NCBI GenBank assembly: GCA_021496925.1
Contig: CP053915.1
Span: 1,302,001 to 1,366,000, forward strand
Origin: Acidovorax sp. YS12
GTDB taxonomy: Bacteria > Pseudomonadota > Gammaproteobacteria > Burkholderiales > Burkholderiaceae_C
Direction: 5' to 3'
DNA length: 64,000 nt
Positions 40,703 through 50,093 of this stretch are shown here, one piece after another (position 1 is the first letter of the stretch; each line of letters begins with the position of its first letter). The notes beneath the pieces were generated by a model. It saw only the letters and a program-made list of their open reading frames with translations. It made no database searches and was not told the DNA's origin. The position numbers and the translations under genes were made by a program.

Positions 40703-42727
40703 ATGCGCGTGTTTCTGTGCGAGAAGCCTTCGCAAGGCAAGGACATCGCCCGTGTGCTGGGCGCCGGGCAGCGGGGCAGCGGCTGCTACACCGGTTCCGG
40801 TGTCGTCGTGACCTGGTGCATCGGCCATCTGGTCGAAGCCGCTCCCCCCGAGGGCTACGGCGAGCAATTCAAACGCTGGTCCATTGACCAGCTTCCCATC
40901 CTGCCGGAGCACTGGCGCGTCGAGCCGAAGCCGGCGACCGCCGCGCAGTTCAAGGTCGTCAGGCAATTTCTCGGCCAGGCCACCGAACTGGTGATCGCCA
41001 CCGACGCCGACCGCGAAGGCGAGATGATCGCCCGAGAGCTGGTTGACCTGTGCGGCTACCGTGGTCCCATCCAGCGGCTGTGGCTATCGGCGCTCAACGA
41101 CGCGTCCATCCGCAAGGCGCTCGGCGCGCTGCGGCCATCGGCCGAGACGCTGCCGCTGTACCACTCGGCACTGGCCCGCTCCCGAGCCGATTGGCTGATC
41201 GGCATGAACCTCAGCCGTCTCTTCACGCTGCTGGGCCGCCAGGCCGGCTACCAGGGCGTGCTGTCGGTCGGCCGCGTGCAGACACCCACGCTCAAGCTGG
41301 TCGTCGATCGCGACCGCGAGATCGCGCGTTTCGTCTCCGTGCCCTACTGGACGGTGGAGGCCACGCTGTCGCAGGCCGGGCAGAGCTTCGTCGCACACTG
41401 GATCGCGCCCGAAGGCACGACGGACGAAGCTGGAAGGTGCGTGCAGCAGCCGGTCGCGCAACAGGCGGCCGAACGCATGCGCAGTTCCCCCGAAGCGCTG
41501 GTGCAATCGGTCCAGACCGAGCGCATGCGCGAAGCACCGCCGCTGCCTTTCGACCTGGGCACGCTGCAGGAAGTGTGCTCCAGGCAGTTGGGCCTCGACG
41601 TGCAGGAGACCCTGGACATCGCCCAGGCGCTGTACGAGACGCACAAGGCCACGACCTATCCGCGCTCCGACTCGGGCTACCTGCCCGAGAGCATGCTGGC
41701 CGAGGTGCCCGCCGTCCTCGATGCCCTGCTCGTTACCGACCCCGGCCTTCGGCTACTGCTCGCCCAACTCGACCGGACCCAGCGCTCGCGTGCCTGGAAC
41801 GACGGCAAGGTGACGGCCCACCACGGCATCATTCCCACGCTCGAACCCGCGAACCTGGCGGCCATGAACGAGAAGGAACTGGCGGTCTACCGCCTGATCC
41901 GCGCGCACTACCTGGCGCAGTTCCTGCCCCATCACGAGTCCGACCGCACCGTGGCGCGGCTCACCTGCACCGGGCAATCGCTGCAGGCGGCCGGCAAGCA
42001 GGTCGTGGTGCCGGGCTGGCATCTGGCCCTGGGCCAGCCCGGCCAGCACCCGCAGGACGCCGCGGACGACGAGCCGGCGCAGCGCGGCCAGATCCTCCCG
42101 CCGTTGGCCGATGGCCAGCGCTGCAAGATCGAACAGGTCGCGCCGAAGGCGCTGAAGACACTTCCGCCGAAGCCCTACACCCAGGGCGAACTCGTGAAGG
42201 CGATGAAGACCGTCGCCAAACTGGTCACCGACCCGCGCCTGAAGCAGAAGCTCAAGGAGACGACGGGCATCGGCACCGAGGCCACGCGCGCCAGCATCAT
42301 CAACGGCCTGCTGGGCCGCAGCTACCTCGTGAAGAAGGGGCGCGGCATCCGCGCGTCGGACGCCGCCTTCACGCTCATCGACGCCGTGCCCGCGGCGATC
42401 GCCGATCCCGGCACCACCGCCGTCTGGGAGCAGGCGCTCGGCATGATCGAGGCCGGCCAGATGACGCTCGACGCCTTCATCGCCCGGCAATCCGCCTGGG
42501 TCGCCCAGCTCGTGCAGCAGTACCGCGGCGCGGAGCTGTCCATCAAGCTGCCGCCGTCGCCGCCGTGCCCGCAATGCGGTGCACCGATGCACCAGCGCAC
42601 GGGCAGGAGCGGCGCCTTCTGGTCCTGCAGCCGCTACCCCGGCTGCAAGGGCACGCTGCCGGCCGAGTCCCAGCCGTCCCGGCGCGGTGCGCCGTCCGGG
42701 CGGCGTCCGGCACGCAAAGCCCCCTAA
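40703..42727 (+). CDS. topB: DNA topoisomerase III
   Basis: A 674-residue type IA topoisomerase. N-terminal Toprim (CEKPSQGKDIA, ATDADREGEMIA near residue 92), active-site region TTYPRSDSGYL near 317-327 with the catalytic Tyr, HHGIIPT near 375, and a C-terminal zinc ribbon CPQCGAPM...SCSRYPGC near 615-640. It resolves replication or transfer intermediates of the ICE. Start after CCCGGAGGC. Complete; GC content equals its ICE neighbours. Confidence 0.96.
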   Translation: MRVFLCEKPSQGKDIARVLGAGQRGSGCYTGSGVVVTWCIGHLVEAAPPEGYGEQFKRWSIDQLPILPEHWRVEPKPATAAQFKVVRQFLGQATELVIATDADREGEMIARELVDLCGYRGPIQRLWLSALNDASIRKALGALRPSAETLPLYHSALARSRADWLIGMNLSRLFTLLGRQAGYQGVLSVGRVQTPTLKLVVDRDREIARFVSVPYWTVEATLSQAGQSFVAHWIAPEGTTDEAGRCVQQPVAQQAAERMRSSPEALVQSVQTERMREAPPLPFDLGTLQEVCSRQLGLDVQETLDIAQALYETHKATTYPRSDSGYLPESMLAEVPAVLDALLVTDPGLRLLLAQLDRTQRSRAWNDGKVTAHHGIIPTLEPANLAAMNEKELAVYRLIRAHYLAQFLPHHESDRTVARLTCTGQSLQAAGKQVVVPGWHLALGQPGQHPQDAADDEPAQRGQILPPLADGQRCKIEQVAPKALKTLPPKPYTQGELVKAMKTVAKLVTDPRLKQKLKETTGIGTEATRASIINGLLGRSYLVKKGRGIRASDAAFTLIDAVPAAIADPGTTAVWEQALGMIEAGQMTLDAFIARQSAWVAQLVQQYRGAELSIKLPPSPPCPQCGAPMHQRTGRSGAFWSCSRYPGCKGTLPAESQPSRRGAPSGRRPARKAP

Positions 42728-42829
42728 GGTCCCCGGACCCGTAGCCGCGCCCCCTGGACGGCGCGGCACACCGCTCCCGCAGCCCTGCGGGAATCCCCGA
42801 GCGCGTCCCGCCTTCTGCAACGCGATGCA

Positions 42830-42874
42830 CATCCCGTCCGGCCGGCCCCGGCGCGCGGGATGGGAAGGTTTTTT
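42830..42874 (+). terminator. Terminator after topB
   Basis: CATCCCG (42830-42836) pairs with CGGGATG (42856-42862) around an internal GC-rich hairpin, followed by GGAAGGTTTTTTCC. It lies about 100 bases after the topB stop. Confidence 0.6.
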
Positions 42875-43199
42875 CCGTCCCCGGATCGCCCTTGCGGCCA
42901 TCCCCCTGATCAGGTTCTTCCGTCCATCGCGAGAGGTCTCCCGGCGCCTTGCCGCGCGCCGCCGTGGCGAGCCGCGGGGAGACCCCTCGGGTCGACGGTA
43001 TTCGGCGCCGGCGCCCTCCGGTGAAACAACGGGTTCCCTTTGTGCGCGGATGTGTGCCAGAGGTTGCCGGCCCCAACCACGACACGGGCCGGGTGTGACG
43101 CTGATGCAGCGACAGGCTCCACCGACGGCCGCGTTCCTGCGACAGCCCACGGGTGGCTTCTTCATCCGCAGCCGGAGGCCCTGGGCCTTCGGCGTCTTT
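42875..43199. other. Non-coding leader region upstream of the methyltransferase
   Basis: GC-rich with long inverted arms GGTCTCCC (42935-42942) and GGGAGACC (42977-42984). No open frame is supportable. It is part of the 511-base gap between topB and the methyltransferase. Confidence 0.4.
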
Positions 43200-43230
43200 C
43201 TCCTGCCCACCCGAAACCCCTGAACAGGAG
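43200..43230 (+). promoter_or_regulatory. Anti-Shine-Dalgarno pairing upstream of the methyltransferase
   Basis: CTCCTG (43200-43205) is complementary to the ribosome-binding site CAGGAG (43225-43230), 9 bases before the start codon. The pairing would hide the site. Similar pairings occur at several small genes downstream. Confidence 0.45.
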
Positions 43231-43238
43231 ACAGCCCA

Positions 43239-45442
43239 TGAACCCCCAACCACCACCCGCCTTGCGCTACGGAAGCGTCTGCAGCGGCATCGAAGCCGTG
43301 AGCCTGGCCTGGCAGCCCCTCGGGCTGGAGCCGGACTGGTTCGCAGAAATCGACCCCTTCCCTTGCGCGGTCCTGGCCCACCACTACCCCGAGGTCCGCA
43401 ACCTCGGTGACATGGCGCTGATCCCGGACCAGGTGCGCGCCGGCACCGTGCCCGCCCCCGGCATCCTGGCCGGCGGAACCCCCTGCCAGGCCTTCAGCGT
43501 GGCAGGCCTGCGCGAGTCGCTGGCCGACGTCCGCGGAAACCTCACTCTCACATTCGTGGAGATCGCTGATGCAATCGACCAAGCTCGTACCCGGCTCGGC
43601 GAAGACGGGTGCATCGTCTTCTGGGAGAACGTCCCCGGCGTCCTCTCGACCAAGGACAACGCCTTCGGGTGCTTTCTGGCTGGGCTTGCCGGAGAAGATG
43701 GCGCGCTGGAACCGCCAGAGCCCAGGCCGGCAGCAGGCAAGTCCTCGCGGCACTGGAAGTGGGACCGCAAGCTCCACGCCCACACTCCACGCTGGGCGAA
43801 CGCTGGTGCTGTGTATGGACCCCGGCGCGCAGCCGCCTGGCGGACCCTGGACGCCCAATATTTCGGAGTGGCCCAACGACGCCGCCGTGTGTTCGTTGTC
43901 GCAAGCGCTCGAAAAGGGTTCGATCCCGCCACGGTTCTTTTTGAGTGGGGCGGCATGCGCAGGGATACTGCGCCGGGCAGAGAAGCGCGGCAAACGGCTC
44001 CCACCCTCCCTGCACGCCGTACTGCAGGCGGTGGCCTCGGCACGGACTTCGACTGCGATGGCGGACTGATTGCGGCGCTGCCGCCGCCATGGGCTGCGGA
44101 CGCAGGCCCGTGGCATGGGGGCGAGGCCATTGCCCCCGTCGCGCACAGCCTTCGCGGCGAAGGATTCGACGCCAGCGAGGACGGGACCGGGCGCGGCACG
44201 CCCCTGGTGGCGGTTGCCGTGGACTGCACGAACGGGCGATTGGCGCCAGGCGGACCCAGTGGAACGCTGGAGGCGGCCCAAAGCAAGGGCAACCGGGGCG
44301 CGGGGGTTCTCGCATTCGACACCACGCAGATCACCAGTGCGGCGAACCGCAGCAACCCGCGGCCTGGCGATGCATGCCATCCGCTGGCCGCGGGGGCGCA
44401 CGCTCCGGCGATTGCGCTCCCGGCGGATCCATCCAGCACCCCGTACGCAGGCGCCGAGGGCACCACCCCCTCCATGGGCGCGCCCGATCCAGCGGCGGTT
44501 GCATTCCAGGCGTCTCAGTCAGGCGTGCGCGTTTGCGGCGTGCATGCGACGCTGGACAGCCACAACGGGCCGCGCCGCCACAACGGCGCGCTGCAGGGCT
44601 CGCGGGTCCGCCGCCTGACCCCGGAAGAGTGCGAAGCGCTCCAGGGCATTCCCCATGCCGCCGAGACCATCACCTTTGCATCGCGCATCGACCACCAAGG
44701 AAACGCCATGCTGGTGGCGCTGCAATGCCGCACATCGCGAAGCAGCGCCTTGCCTGCCGGTGAAGGCGGACCGGCGCGGACGGCCAGCCTCGCGGAAGGC
44801 GGCTCCAGTGCAGGCCACGCAAGCCCCGCGCCGCTTGCAGCCCTGCGCATGCGCATGCGCGCCGAGGACACGCTCTTGGAGGTATGCAGCCATGGAAGAC
44901 TGGTCTGGTCCACGCATGCCGCGGGCGCCAACCTGGCGCCGCACGGATCCACGCTTCCCGCCAATGCGGCTGACGGGCTTGCACGGCTGCTGCGCGATCT
45001 GATGGGAACCGGCCCCCATGGACGGGTGGCATCGTTTTCCAGCGCGAGGCTTTCTTTTCCTGCGCCAGCTGGCGGGATGGGTGCGGGGGGATTCATGCCA
45101 GAAACCGCGGGAAATCCGTATGCCGGTGGTGCGAAGAGCGAACGGAAAGGGGCAGGGTTCACCGCGTCCGATCTTGGACGCCTCACGCCGGCATGCGGCT
45201 CGGCGGCGGCCGCCTTGTGCCGCTCCGTCATGGCCGCCGCGAGCGGGTTCATCCCCAGCGGGCCCCTGCCCGACGCATTCTCGGTGGAACTGACGGTCGA
45301 GACGCCGTACACGGCCATCCCCTGGCGTGGCAAGCCTGCCAACCAATGCCCGGACGGCCCGCGCTACAAGGCGATCGGCAACTCGATGGCCGTGCCCTGC
45401 GTGGCCTGGCTGGGCCGGCGGATCGTGCAGGCATTGCGCTGA
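43239..45442 (+). CDS. DNA (cytosine-5) methyltransferase with long variable inserts
   Basis: A 734-residue C5 methyltransferase. Motif I YGSVCSGIEAVSLAW (residues 11-25), motif IV GGTPCQAFSVAG (about 79-90, catalytic Cys), motif VI FWENVPGV and motif VIII QRRRRVFVV. A long Gly/Ala/Pro-rich region follows, then LTPEECEALQGIP, about 210 unexpected residues, and the final YTAIPWRGKPANQCPDGPRYKAIGNSMAV. It is a phage/ICE-type solitary methylase with no restriction gene beside it and may protect the element. The target site is unknown. Confidence 0.88.
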
Positions 45443-45732
45443 ACGCGGGGACGGCCGGTTCCGGCTTGGTGCACGACAGTGCGGACGGACATATCGATTC
45501 TGTGCCCCAAGCGCCGCTGATCCGTCAGCGCCAGCCCAGGCAGCCCCCGGTCTTCGAGGCTGCGCCGCGTTTTCCCGCGCGCCGACCGGCAACCCCGTCC
45601 GCCCCGCATCGCCTTCGCGGACATGCGCCCTCCCCGGGCGCTGATGCCTTCCTTCGTCCCACCCCATGTGGTCCGCCGTCTTCGCCGTTCCCAGGCGGGC
45701 CGGTCCGCCACGCCATCCTTTCCGGAGGTCCC
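45443..45732 (+). promoter_or_regulatory. Structured leader L1
   Basis: Contains GTCCGC (45597-45602)/GCGGAC (45617-45622) and GCGCCC (45625-45630)/GGGCGC (45636-45641). Parts are repeated in the leaders at 46620 and 50134 (GCCCAGGCAGCC and CTTCGAGGCTGC shared with the latter). Confidence 0.45.
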
Positions 45733-46290
45733 ATGACCATTGACCAACAACGCATTCGCCTCAAGAACCTCAAGGTGGCCGACTTCGCCAGCGAAGAGAC
45801 GCTGTGCTTCACCGCCACCGTGCTGTTCGACGGCAAGCCGGTCGCCACGGCCAGCAACGACGGGCATGGCGGTTCCACCCACCTGCTCGCGCTCCAGGGC
45901 CAGCGCGATCGCTTCGCCGAGGCGCAGGCTTTCGCCGCCACCCTGCCGCCGGACGTCACCGAGTACGACGATCCCAAGGACAGTGCGGGCCGATTGACCA
46001 TCGACATCACGCTGGACTACCTCGTCGATGACCTTGCCGCCAGCGAGAACGCGGACAAGAAGCTGCGTGCCGCCTTCAAGCGGCACATGAACAGCAAGCT
46101 CCTGTTCGTCAAGAACGGCAAGCTGGTCTTTCTCAAGGGCGTCAACCCCAAGACCATCCCCGACCGGCCGGCCTACTTCGCCGCGCTGCGCGCGAGGCAG
46201 ACGCAGCCCATCGTCATCCTGGCGGAGCTGCCGCCCGCCGAAGCCTTCGACGTCTGGCGGCGCCACGTGCTGGCCGACGATCCGAAGTGA
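45733..46290 (+). CDS. ICE protein of unknown function (185 residues)
   Basis: Starts MTIDQQRIRLKNLKVADFAS after a TCCGGAGGTCCC ribosome-binding site. The middle is mixed alpha/beta with an acidic stretch (VTEYDDPKDSAGRL), and the C-terminus ends AFDVWRRHVLADDPK. No membrane segment, Cys cluster or enzyme motif that I recognise. Followed by a strong terminator. First of a run of small same-strand genes typical of the ICE region after topB. Confidence 0.75.
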   Translation: MTIDQQRIRLKNLKVADFASEETLCFTATVLFDGKPVATASNDGHGGSTHLLALQGQRDRFAEAQAFAATLPPDVTEYDDPKDSAGRLTIDITLDYLVDDLAASENADKKLRAAFKRHMNSKLLFVKNGKLVFLKGVNPKTIPDRPAYFAALRARQTQPIVILAELPPAEAFDVWRRHVLADDPK

Positions 46291-46402
46291 GCGGCGCCAA
46301 GGGCCTGGCCCGGCGGGCTCCGGCGCCCCGCGCCTGACGCCCTCCAGTCCTCTTCGACGCGCAAGGCAAGCTGGCCTCGGCAGTCAGCGGCTGAGTGCCT
46401 TG

Positions 46403-46430
46403 AACGCTCCTTCGGGAGCGTTTTTTCTTC
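46403..46430 (+). terminator. Terminator with UUCG loop
   Basis: AACGCTCC-TTCG-GGAGCGTT followed by TTTTCTTC, a perfect 8-bp stem with a stable tetraloop, 112 bases after the stop of the preceding gene. Confidence 0.93.
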
Positions 46431-46745
46431 TGGTCCGCACGGTGAATGGCGCGGGAGTGGTGGCATGGGAAATGGGGATGCCCGCGGCTTCCGATTGCCG
46501 GATGACAGGGCGCCTGCCGCGGGCCATGCTTGTCCGCATGTGTCGTCGGCCCCGTCCGACACCATGCCAGCAGTCCGGGCCCCATGACTGCGCCGCGGAT
46601 TCCTCCGCGCCGGCCCAGCCAGTCCGCCCCGCATCGCCCCCGCGGACGAGCGCCCTCGTGGCGCCGATGCATTTTTCTTCCACCCCAGGGAGGGCGCCGT
46701 GCCCCTGGGGGCGTGGCGCTGTTCCGCCTGTCCCAGGAGCCTGCC
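46431..46745 (+). promoter_or_regulatory. Structured leader L2
   Basis: Contains GTCCGC (46622-46627)/GCGGAC (46642-46647), GCGCC (46650-46654)/GGCGC (46660-46664) and CCCCAGGG/CCCTGGGG near 46681-46710. The first two hairpins have the same order and spacing as in L1; the stretch 46524-46572 resembles 50094-50142. Confidence 0.45.
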
Positions 46746-46997
46746 ATGTCCCTCGCTGCATCGTCAGCCCCGTTGAGCGCCGCACAGGCCAAGTCCGAAG
46801 CCATCGGCTATCTGTCCCTGACCTGCACAGGTAAACGCCTGTCGCTGGACGTGCTGCACAGCGCGGCCGGCCACTACATCGGCACCGCCGACCTGGATGG
46901 TCCGGTGTCGCGCGAGTCCGTCCAGTACTTCCGCTCGTACCAGGCCGCCGACCGCGCCCTCTCCACGGGGCGCTGGCAGCAGCGGCTCCATCCCTGA
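46746..46997 (+). CDS. ICE protein of unknown function (83 residues)
   Basis: MSLAASSAPLSAAQAKSEAI with GYLSLTCTGKRLSLDVLH and a conserved-looking YIGTADLDGPVSRESVQYFRSYQAA. Soluble, mixed composition, one Cys. Start after CAGGAGCCTGCC. No family recognised; the next gene starts 24 bases downstream, so the two probably form one unit. Confidence 0.7.
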   Translation: MSLAASSAPLSAAQAKSEAIGYLSLTCTGKRLSLDVLHSAAGHYIGTADLDGPVSRESVQYFRSYQAADRALSTGRWQQRLHP

Positions 46998-47021
46998 ACC
47001 GTTCCCGACCGGAGATTCCTC

Positions 47022-47414
47022 ATGAACCAGTCCCTGCCCCAATCCATGCTCGACCAGATCAGCCGGGAAGAGATGCACTTCGCGCAGGCACCCGAGGCCT
47101 TCTTCAAGGCCTGGAAGCGGGGTGTCCAAATCGCCGGCTACCAGTGGTTCGGCGACGGCACCCGCGAGGGCTTCGCGCGCGCCACGACCAAGTGGGAACT
47201 GCGCCCCGCGCTGCTGCGGCTCAACGACGCCCTGGGCGTCCTGAGCAGCGGCGAGCGGATGTTCCTCTCCGCCATGGTGAGCATCTACAACGCCCCCGAG
47301 GGCGGCGCGATGCTCAAGCGCTGCGGCTATGAAGGACTGTCCGACCTGGGCGGCCTGGATCTGCAGCGCCGCCAGGTCATCGCCGACCTGGTGCTGCACT
47401 ACAACGGCTGGTGA
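47022..47414 (+). CDS. ICE protein of unknown function (130 residues)
   Basis: MNQSLPQSMLDQISREEMHF, then AFFKAWKRGVQIAGYQWFGD and LNDALGVLSSGERMFLSAMVSIYNAPEGGAMLKRCGY. Helical, soluble, no enzyme motif. Start follows CGGAGATTCCTC. It is a small conserved gene of this ICE segment; the function is unknown. Confidence 0.75.
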   Translation: MNQSLPQSMLDQISREEMHFAQAPEAFFKAWKRGVQIAGYQWFGDGTREGFARATTKWELRPALLRLNDALGVLSSGERMFLSAMVSIYNAPEGGAMLKRCGYEGLSDLGGLDLQRRQVIADLVLHYNGW

Positions 47415-47468
47415 GCCGGCTGCGCCGTCCCGCCGACCGTCTCTCCATTCTTTCTTTTTCTCCCACCC

Positions 47469-47523
47469 CGCGAGGGACATGCGCTCCTTCGGGGCCATGT
47501 CCCTCGTGTTCTTTTTAAGGAGC
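47469..47523 (+). promoter_or_regulatory. Leader hairpin with anti-ribosome-site loop (L3)
   Basis: An 11-bp stem CGAGGGACATG (47471-47481)/CATGTCCCTCG (47496-47506) followed by TGTTCTTTTT looks like a terminator, but it ends directly at the ribosome-binding site. Its loop holds GCTCCTT (47483-47489), complementary to AAGGAGC (47517-47523), the ribosome-binding site of the next gene. Confidence 0.6.
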
Positions 47524-47528
47524 GGCAC

Positions 47529-47987
47529 ATGCCCCGAATTCCCTCCATCGCGGTCGTCCTCGAAGGCGGCCTGGTCCAGTCCTTCATCGTCGAGGACTGG
47601 CCCGCCCAGCTCGTCCTGCCCCGCGTCGCCGTCGTCGACCACGACATCGAGGGCGCCGATGCCGGCGAACTGACCCGGTTCACCATCGGCAACGATCCCG
47701 TCGAAGCCTTCTGCCGTGGCGAAGCGCCTCTGGTCTACAAGAGCGGAGACGATGTCCTGTCTCCCAGGACCGTGCTGGCGGCGATCAGCGAGCCCGCCGA
47801 TGACGAGGAAGAGCGCTCGCCGCTGGAACTCGTCCACGAACTGCGCAAGACCATAGCCGAGACCGACGAACTGATGATCCGCACCGACCAGGCACCGACC
47901 GGCCAGAACTACAACGACCTGTACCAGTTGGTTCACGACAGCCTGATCGAACTGCTGCAAGCCATGGGCGAGCCCGTCACCGGCTGA
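47529..47987 (+). CDS. ICE protein of unknown function (152 residues)
   Basis: MPRIPSIAVVLEGGLVQSFIVEDW start with a beta-rich first half and an acidic helical second half (SEPADDEEERSPLELVHELRKTIAETDELM). Soluble and acidic. Ribosome-binding site AAGGAG lies 6 bases before the ATG and can pair with the leader hairpin loop. No family recognised. Confidence 0.72.
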   Translation: MPRIPSIAVVLEGGLVQSFIVEDWPAQLVLPRVAVVDHDIEGADAGELTRFTIGNDPVEAFCRGEAPLVYKSGDDVLSPRTVLAAISEPADDEEERSPLELVHELRKTIAETDELMIRTDQAPTGQNYNDLYQLVHDSLIELLQAMGEPVTG

Positions 47988-48037
47988 GCCCCATCACCTT
48001 CTACTGCCCGATGCCGTAACAGCGACGGGTTTCCCCC

Positions 48038-48090
48038 GCGGATGCCTGCGTCCGCCAGGGCGTGGCTCCGCGCCTTCATTCCAAGGAGCC
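48038..48090 (+). promoter_or_regulatory. Leader hairpins with anti-ribosome-site loop (L4)
   Basis: GCGGATG/CGTCCGC (48038-48055), then GGCG (48059-48062)/CGCC (48071-48074) whose loop carries GGCTCC (48064-48069), complementary to GGAGCC (48085-48090), the ribosome-binding site just before the ATG at 48094. Confidence 0.5.
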
Positions 48091-48093
48091 ACC

Positions 48094-48822
48094 ATGGCCA
48101 ACAACTACTACGACGCCACCGGCGTGCTGGTGCTCGACCGGGTCACGCCGGTCATCACCGCGCTGTTCGGGCGATACCGGCTGGACCCGGCCCATCCCGG
48201 CGACGGGCAGGCCTACATCGCCCGCATCTCCGAGACGCGCACACCGCAATGGTGCGATGTGCTGCTCGATCTGGTGGCGCTGGCCGCCACGCTGGACCTG
48301 CCCGCCCCCGGATACGACGCGCGGGAAGGCGAAGACGGCCTCGAAGGCAGTGACGATCTGGCGATCGAGGCCATGCTGGACCTGCTCGCGGGGCACTTCC
48401 GCGCCGAAGGGAATGCCGACCTGCTCAATCTCATCGAGCACCATGCGTTCGATGGAGAAGCGGACCTCGAGGCGCTGTTCCTGATCGCCACCTGTTTCGA
48501 TGACGGCCACCATCTCGCCGCCATGCTGTTCGAGGGCTGCTGGCATTGCAGCCGGCCCCGGCTGTTCGAGTTCGGCGGCGACAGCTGCTTCCTGAGCCGC
48601 GAGGTCCGGCTCCTGGGCAACTCCACCAGCGCGCTGCAGCTCGGCGAGGGGCTGCGCAAGGCCATCCTGGCCAACGATGCCGGCGCGGCCGCCGCGCTGA
48701 TCGCCAAGGAAGCCCAGGCGCTGCTCGGCGGCATTTTCGACGACCACTTCCGTATGCGCGTGGTCCAGCGTGTCGCCGCGCGGCTGCTCGAAGGCCCCGC
48801 CTCCATCCCTGACCCGGCCTGA
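48094..48822 (+). CDS. ICE protein of unknown function (242 residues)
   Basis: MANNYYDATGVLVLDRVTPVITALFGRY start; helical protein with LLDLVALAATLDLP, MLDLLAGHFRAEGNADLLNL and LFLIATCFDDGHHLAAMLFEGCWHC, two adjacent Cys-containing segments, then a helical end. Soluble. The layout is like other large accessory proteins of this ICE family. Function unknown. Confidence 0.75.
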   Translation: MANNYYDATGVLVLDRVTPVITALFGRYRLDPAHPGDGQAYIARISETRTPQWCDVLLDLVALAATLDLPAPGYDAREGEDGLEGSDDLAIEAMLDLLAGHFRAEGNADLLNLIEHHAFDGEADLEALFLIATCFDDGHHLAAMLFEGCWHCSRPRLFEFGGDSCFLSREVRLLGNSTSALQLGEGLRKAILANDAGAAAALIAKEAQALLGGIFDDHFRMRVVQRVAARLLEGPASIPDPA

Positions 48823-48846
48823 GCGGCCGCAGTCCTTCATCCACCC

Positions 48847-48898
48847 GCCGGGGCCGATCCCCCGCGCGGGATGGGCCCCGGCTCCCCATGCTGGAGCC
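48847..48898 (+). promoter_or_regulatory. Leader hairpins competing at the ribosome site (L5)
   Basis: GCCGGGGCC (48847-48855) pairs with GGCCCCGGC (48874-48882). Alternatively GGCTCC (48880-48885) pairs with GGAGCC (48893-48898), which contains the ribosome-binding site of the next gene. The two pairings share bases 48880-48882 and so exclude one another. Confidence 0.55.
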
Positions 48899-48903
48899 CA
48901 TCC

Positions 48904-49620
48904 ATGACCCAGATCCACAATCCCTTCGTGCGGGGCTACTGGAACCTGCGCATTGTCCGCACGCTGCTCATCACCTGCAGGGACGACAATCCGCCGGTCT
49001 GGCGGCCGCTGCATCCCAGCCAGGCGCACCTGTCGAACGACGCAGTGGAAGAGTTTCCCTGCCTGGTCGGCCAGGACTTCGCGCTGGTCACCGAAGGCCA
49101 AAAGGTGCCGCGAGCCCTGGAGAACCAGGCCCGGACCGAGGGCCTCGTGCGCGCGGTGGTCTATTTCATCATCGCGGACGATGCCGATGGCAAGCCGGTG
49201 CACCTGGGCGACACCTACTCCGAGGAAGCCGCCCGGGAAACAGTGCGGCGCCTGACGTTCGAGACGGGTTTCTACAGCCGCTGCTGGGAGATCAGCAGCG
49301 CGCACATCACCGAAGAAACCGGCCGGTATCTGGCCAATCTGGCGGACCTCGCGACGCCCGAGGCCTTTCTATTCATCGCCTTCCGTGTTCCGTACAGCCC
49401 GGCGATCGGCGTCAAGCTGATCTCCACGCCGTGGACGGACGAGAACCTGCTGCAGGCCCAAGGCATCACCGCCGCGCAGCTTCGGCAGCAGCACCGGAAC
49501 AAGGGCATGCCGGACGACCTGGCCAACATCCTTGAACTGGCCGGGCAGGCCGACGTGCGCATCCTCATCCTCGACGCCGACGCACGTGTGCTGCCGGGGC
49601 TCCCGCTGAGCGGGCCCTAG
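48904..49620 (+). CDS. ICE protein of unknown function (238 residues)
   Basis: MTQIHNPFVRGYWNLRIVRTLLITC start; beta-rich middle (ARTEGLVRAVVYFIIADDADGKPVHL), then a Tyr/Cys-bearing helix (FETGFYSRCWEISSAHI) and a C-terminal helical part. No recognised domain. Start ATG 48904; an ATG at 48871 in the same frame is poorly placed. Part of the same-strand run of ICE accessory genes. Confidence 0.75.
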   Translation: MTQIHNPFVRGYWNLRIVRTLLITCRDDNPPVWRPLHPSQAHLSNDAVEEFPCLVGQDFALVTEGQKVPRALENQARTEGLVRAVVYFIIADDADGKPVHLGDTYSEEAARETVRRLTFETGFYSRCWEISSAHITEETGRYLANLADLATPEAFLFIAFRVPYSPAIGVKLISTPWTDENLLQAQGITAAQLRQQHRNKGMPDDLANILELAGQADVRILILDADARVLPGLPLSGP

Positions 49621-49660
49621 CGGTCAGGCACCACGTCCGCCTTCCCTCTCACCACCCATG

Positions 49661-49701
49661 CCAGCCCGTCTCCCGCCAGGGAGCCGGGCTGGTTCACTTT
49701 C
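49661..49701 (+). terminator. Terminator-like leader hairpin (L6)
   Basis: CCAGCCCG-T-CTCCC...GGGAG-C-CGGGCTGG, a 13-bp stem with one mismatch and a 4-base loop (49661-49692), followed by TTCACTTTC and at once by the ribosome-binding site AAAGGAG. It resembles the L3 and L8 arrangement. Confidence 0.6.
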
Positions 49702-49716
49702 AAAGGAGCAATCCCC

Positions 49717-49992
49717 ATGTTCCCGGACCTCATCACGCCCGCCCAGGACTTCGAGCAGCAGCTCGGCGCCTGCGTCAATGCCATGAGCCAGGACGATGCC
49801 ATCGGGCAGACCCTGGTGTTCAAGCGCGACAAGGGCACGCTGCACATGCGCCACATTGCCATCCCCGACCTCGTGGACACCGGCATCGATCGCTACGAGA
49901 TGGTGGTGTTCGATGGTGGCGACGCCAGCGGCGGCTGGAAGCATGTCTTCTTTCCGCGGCAGCGCGCGCACTGTTTCGTGTCCGACGCCTGA
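49717..49992 (+). CDS. ICE protein of unknown function (91 residues)
   Basis: MFPDLITPAQDFEQQLGACV with QTLVFKRDKGTLHMRHIAIPDLVDTGIDRYEMVVF and an aromatic end. Small soluble alpha/beta protein. Strong ribosome-binding site directly after the leader hairpin. Followed by a clear terminator. No family recognised. Confidence 0.72.
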   Translation: MFPDLITPAQDFEQQLGACVNAMSQDDAIGQTLVFKRDKGTLHMRHIAIPDLVDTGIDRYEMVVFDGGDASGGWKHVFFPRQRAHCFVSDA

Positions 49993-49999
49993 CCCCTGC

Positions 50000-50025
50000 A
50001 GCCCCTCCAACCGAGGGGCTTTTTC
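50000..50025 (+). terminator. Terminator
   Basis: AGCCCCT-CCAACCG-AGGGGCT with a TTTTTCC tail, 8 bases after the stop of the 91-residue protein gene. Confidence 0.9.
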
Positions 50026-50093
50026 CTGCCCGCAGTGCAGGAAAGCGGGTGCGCCGCGGTGCTGCTTCCTGCGAATCGGCGGCCCGCGCCAGA

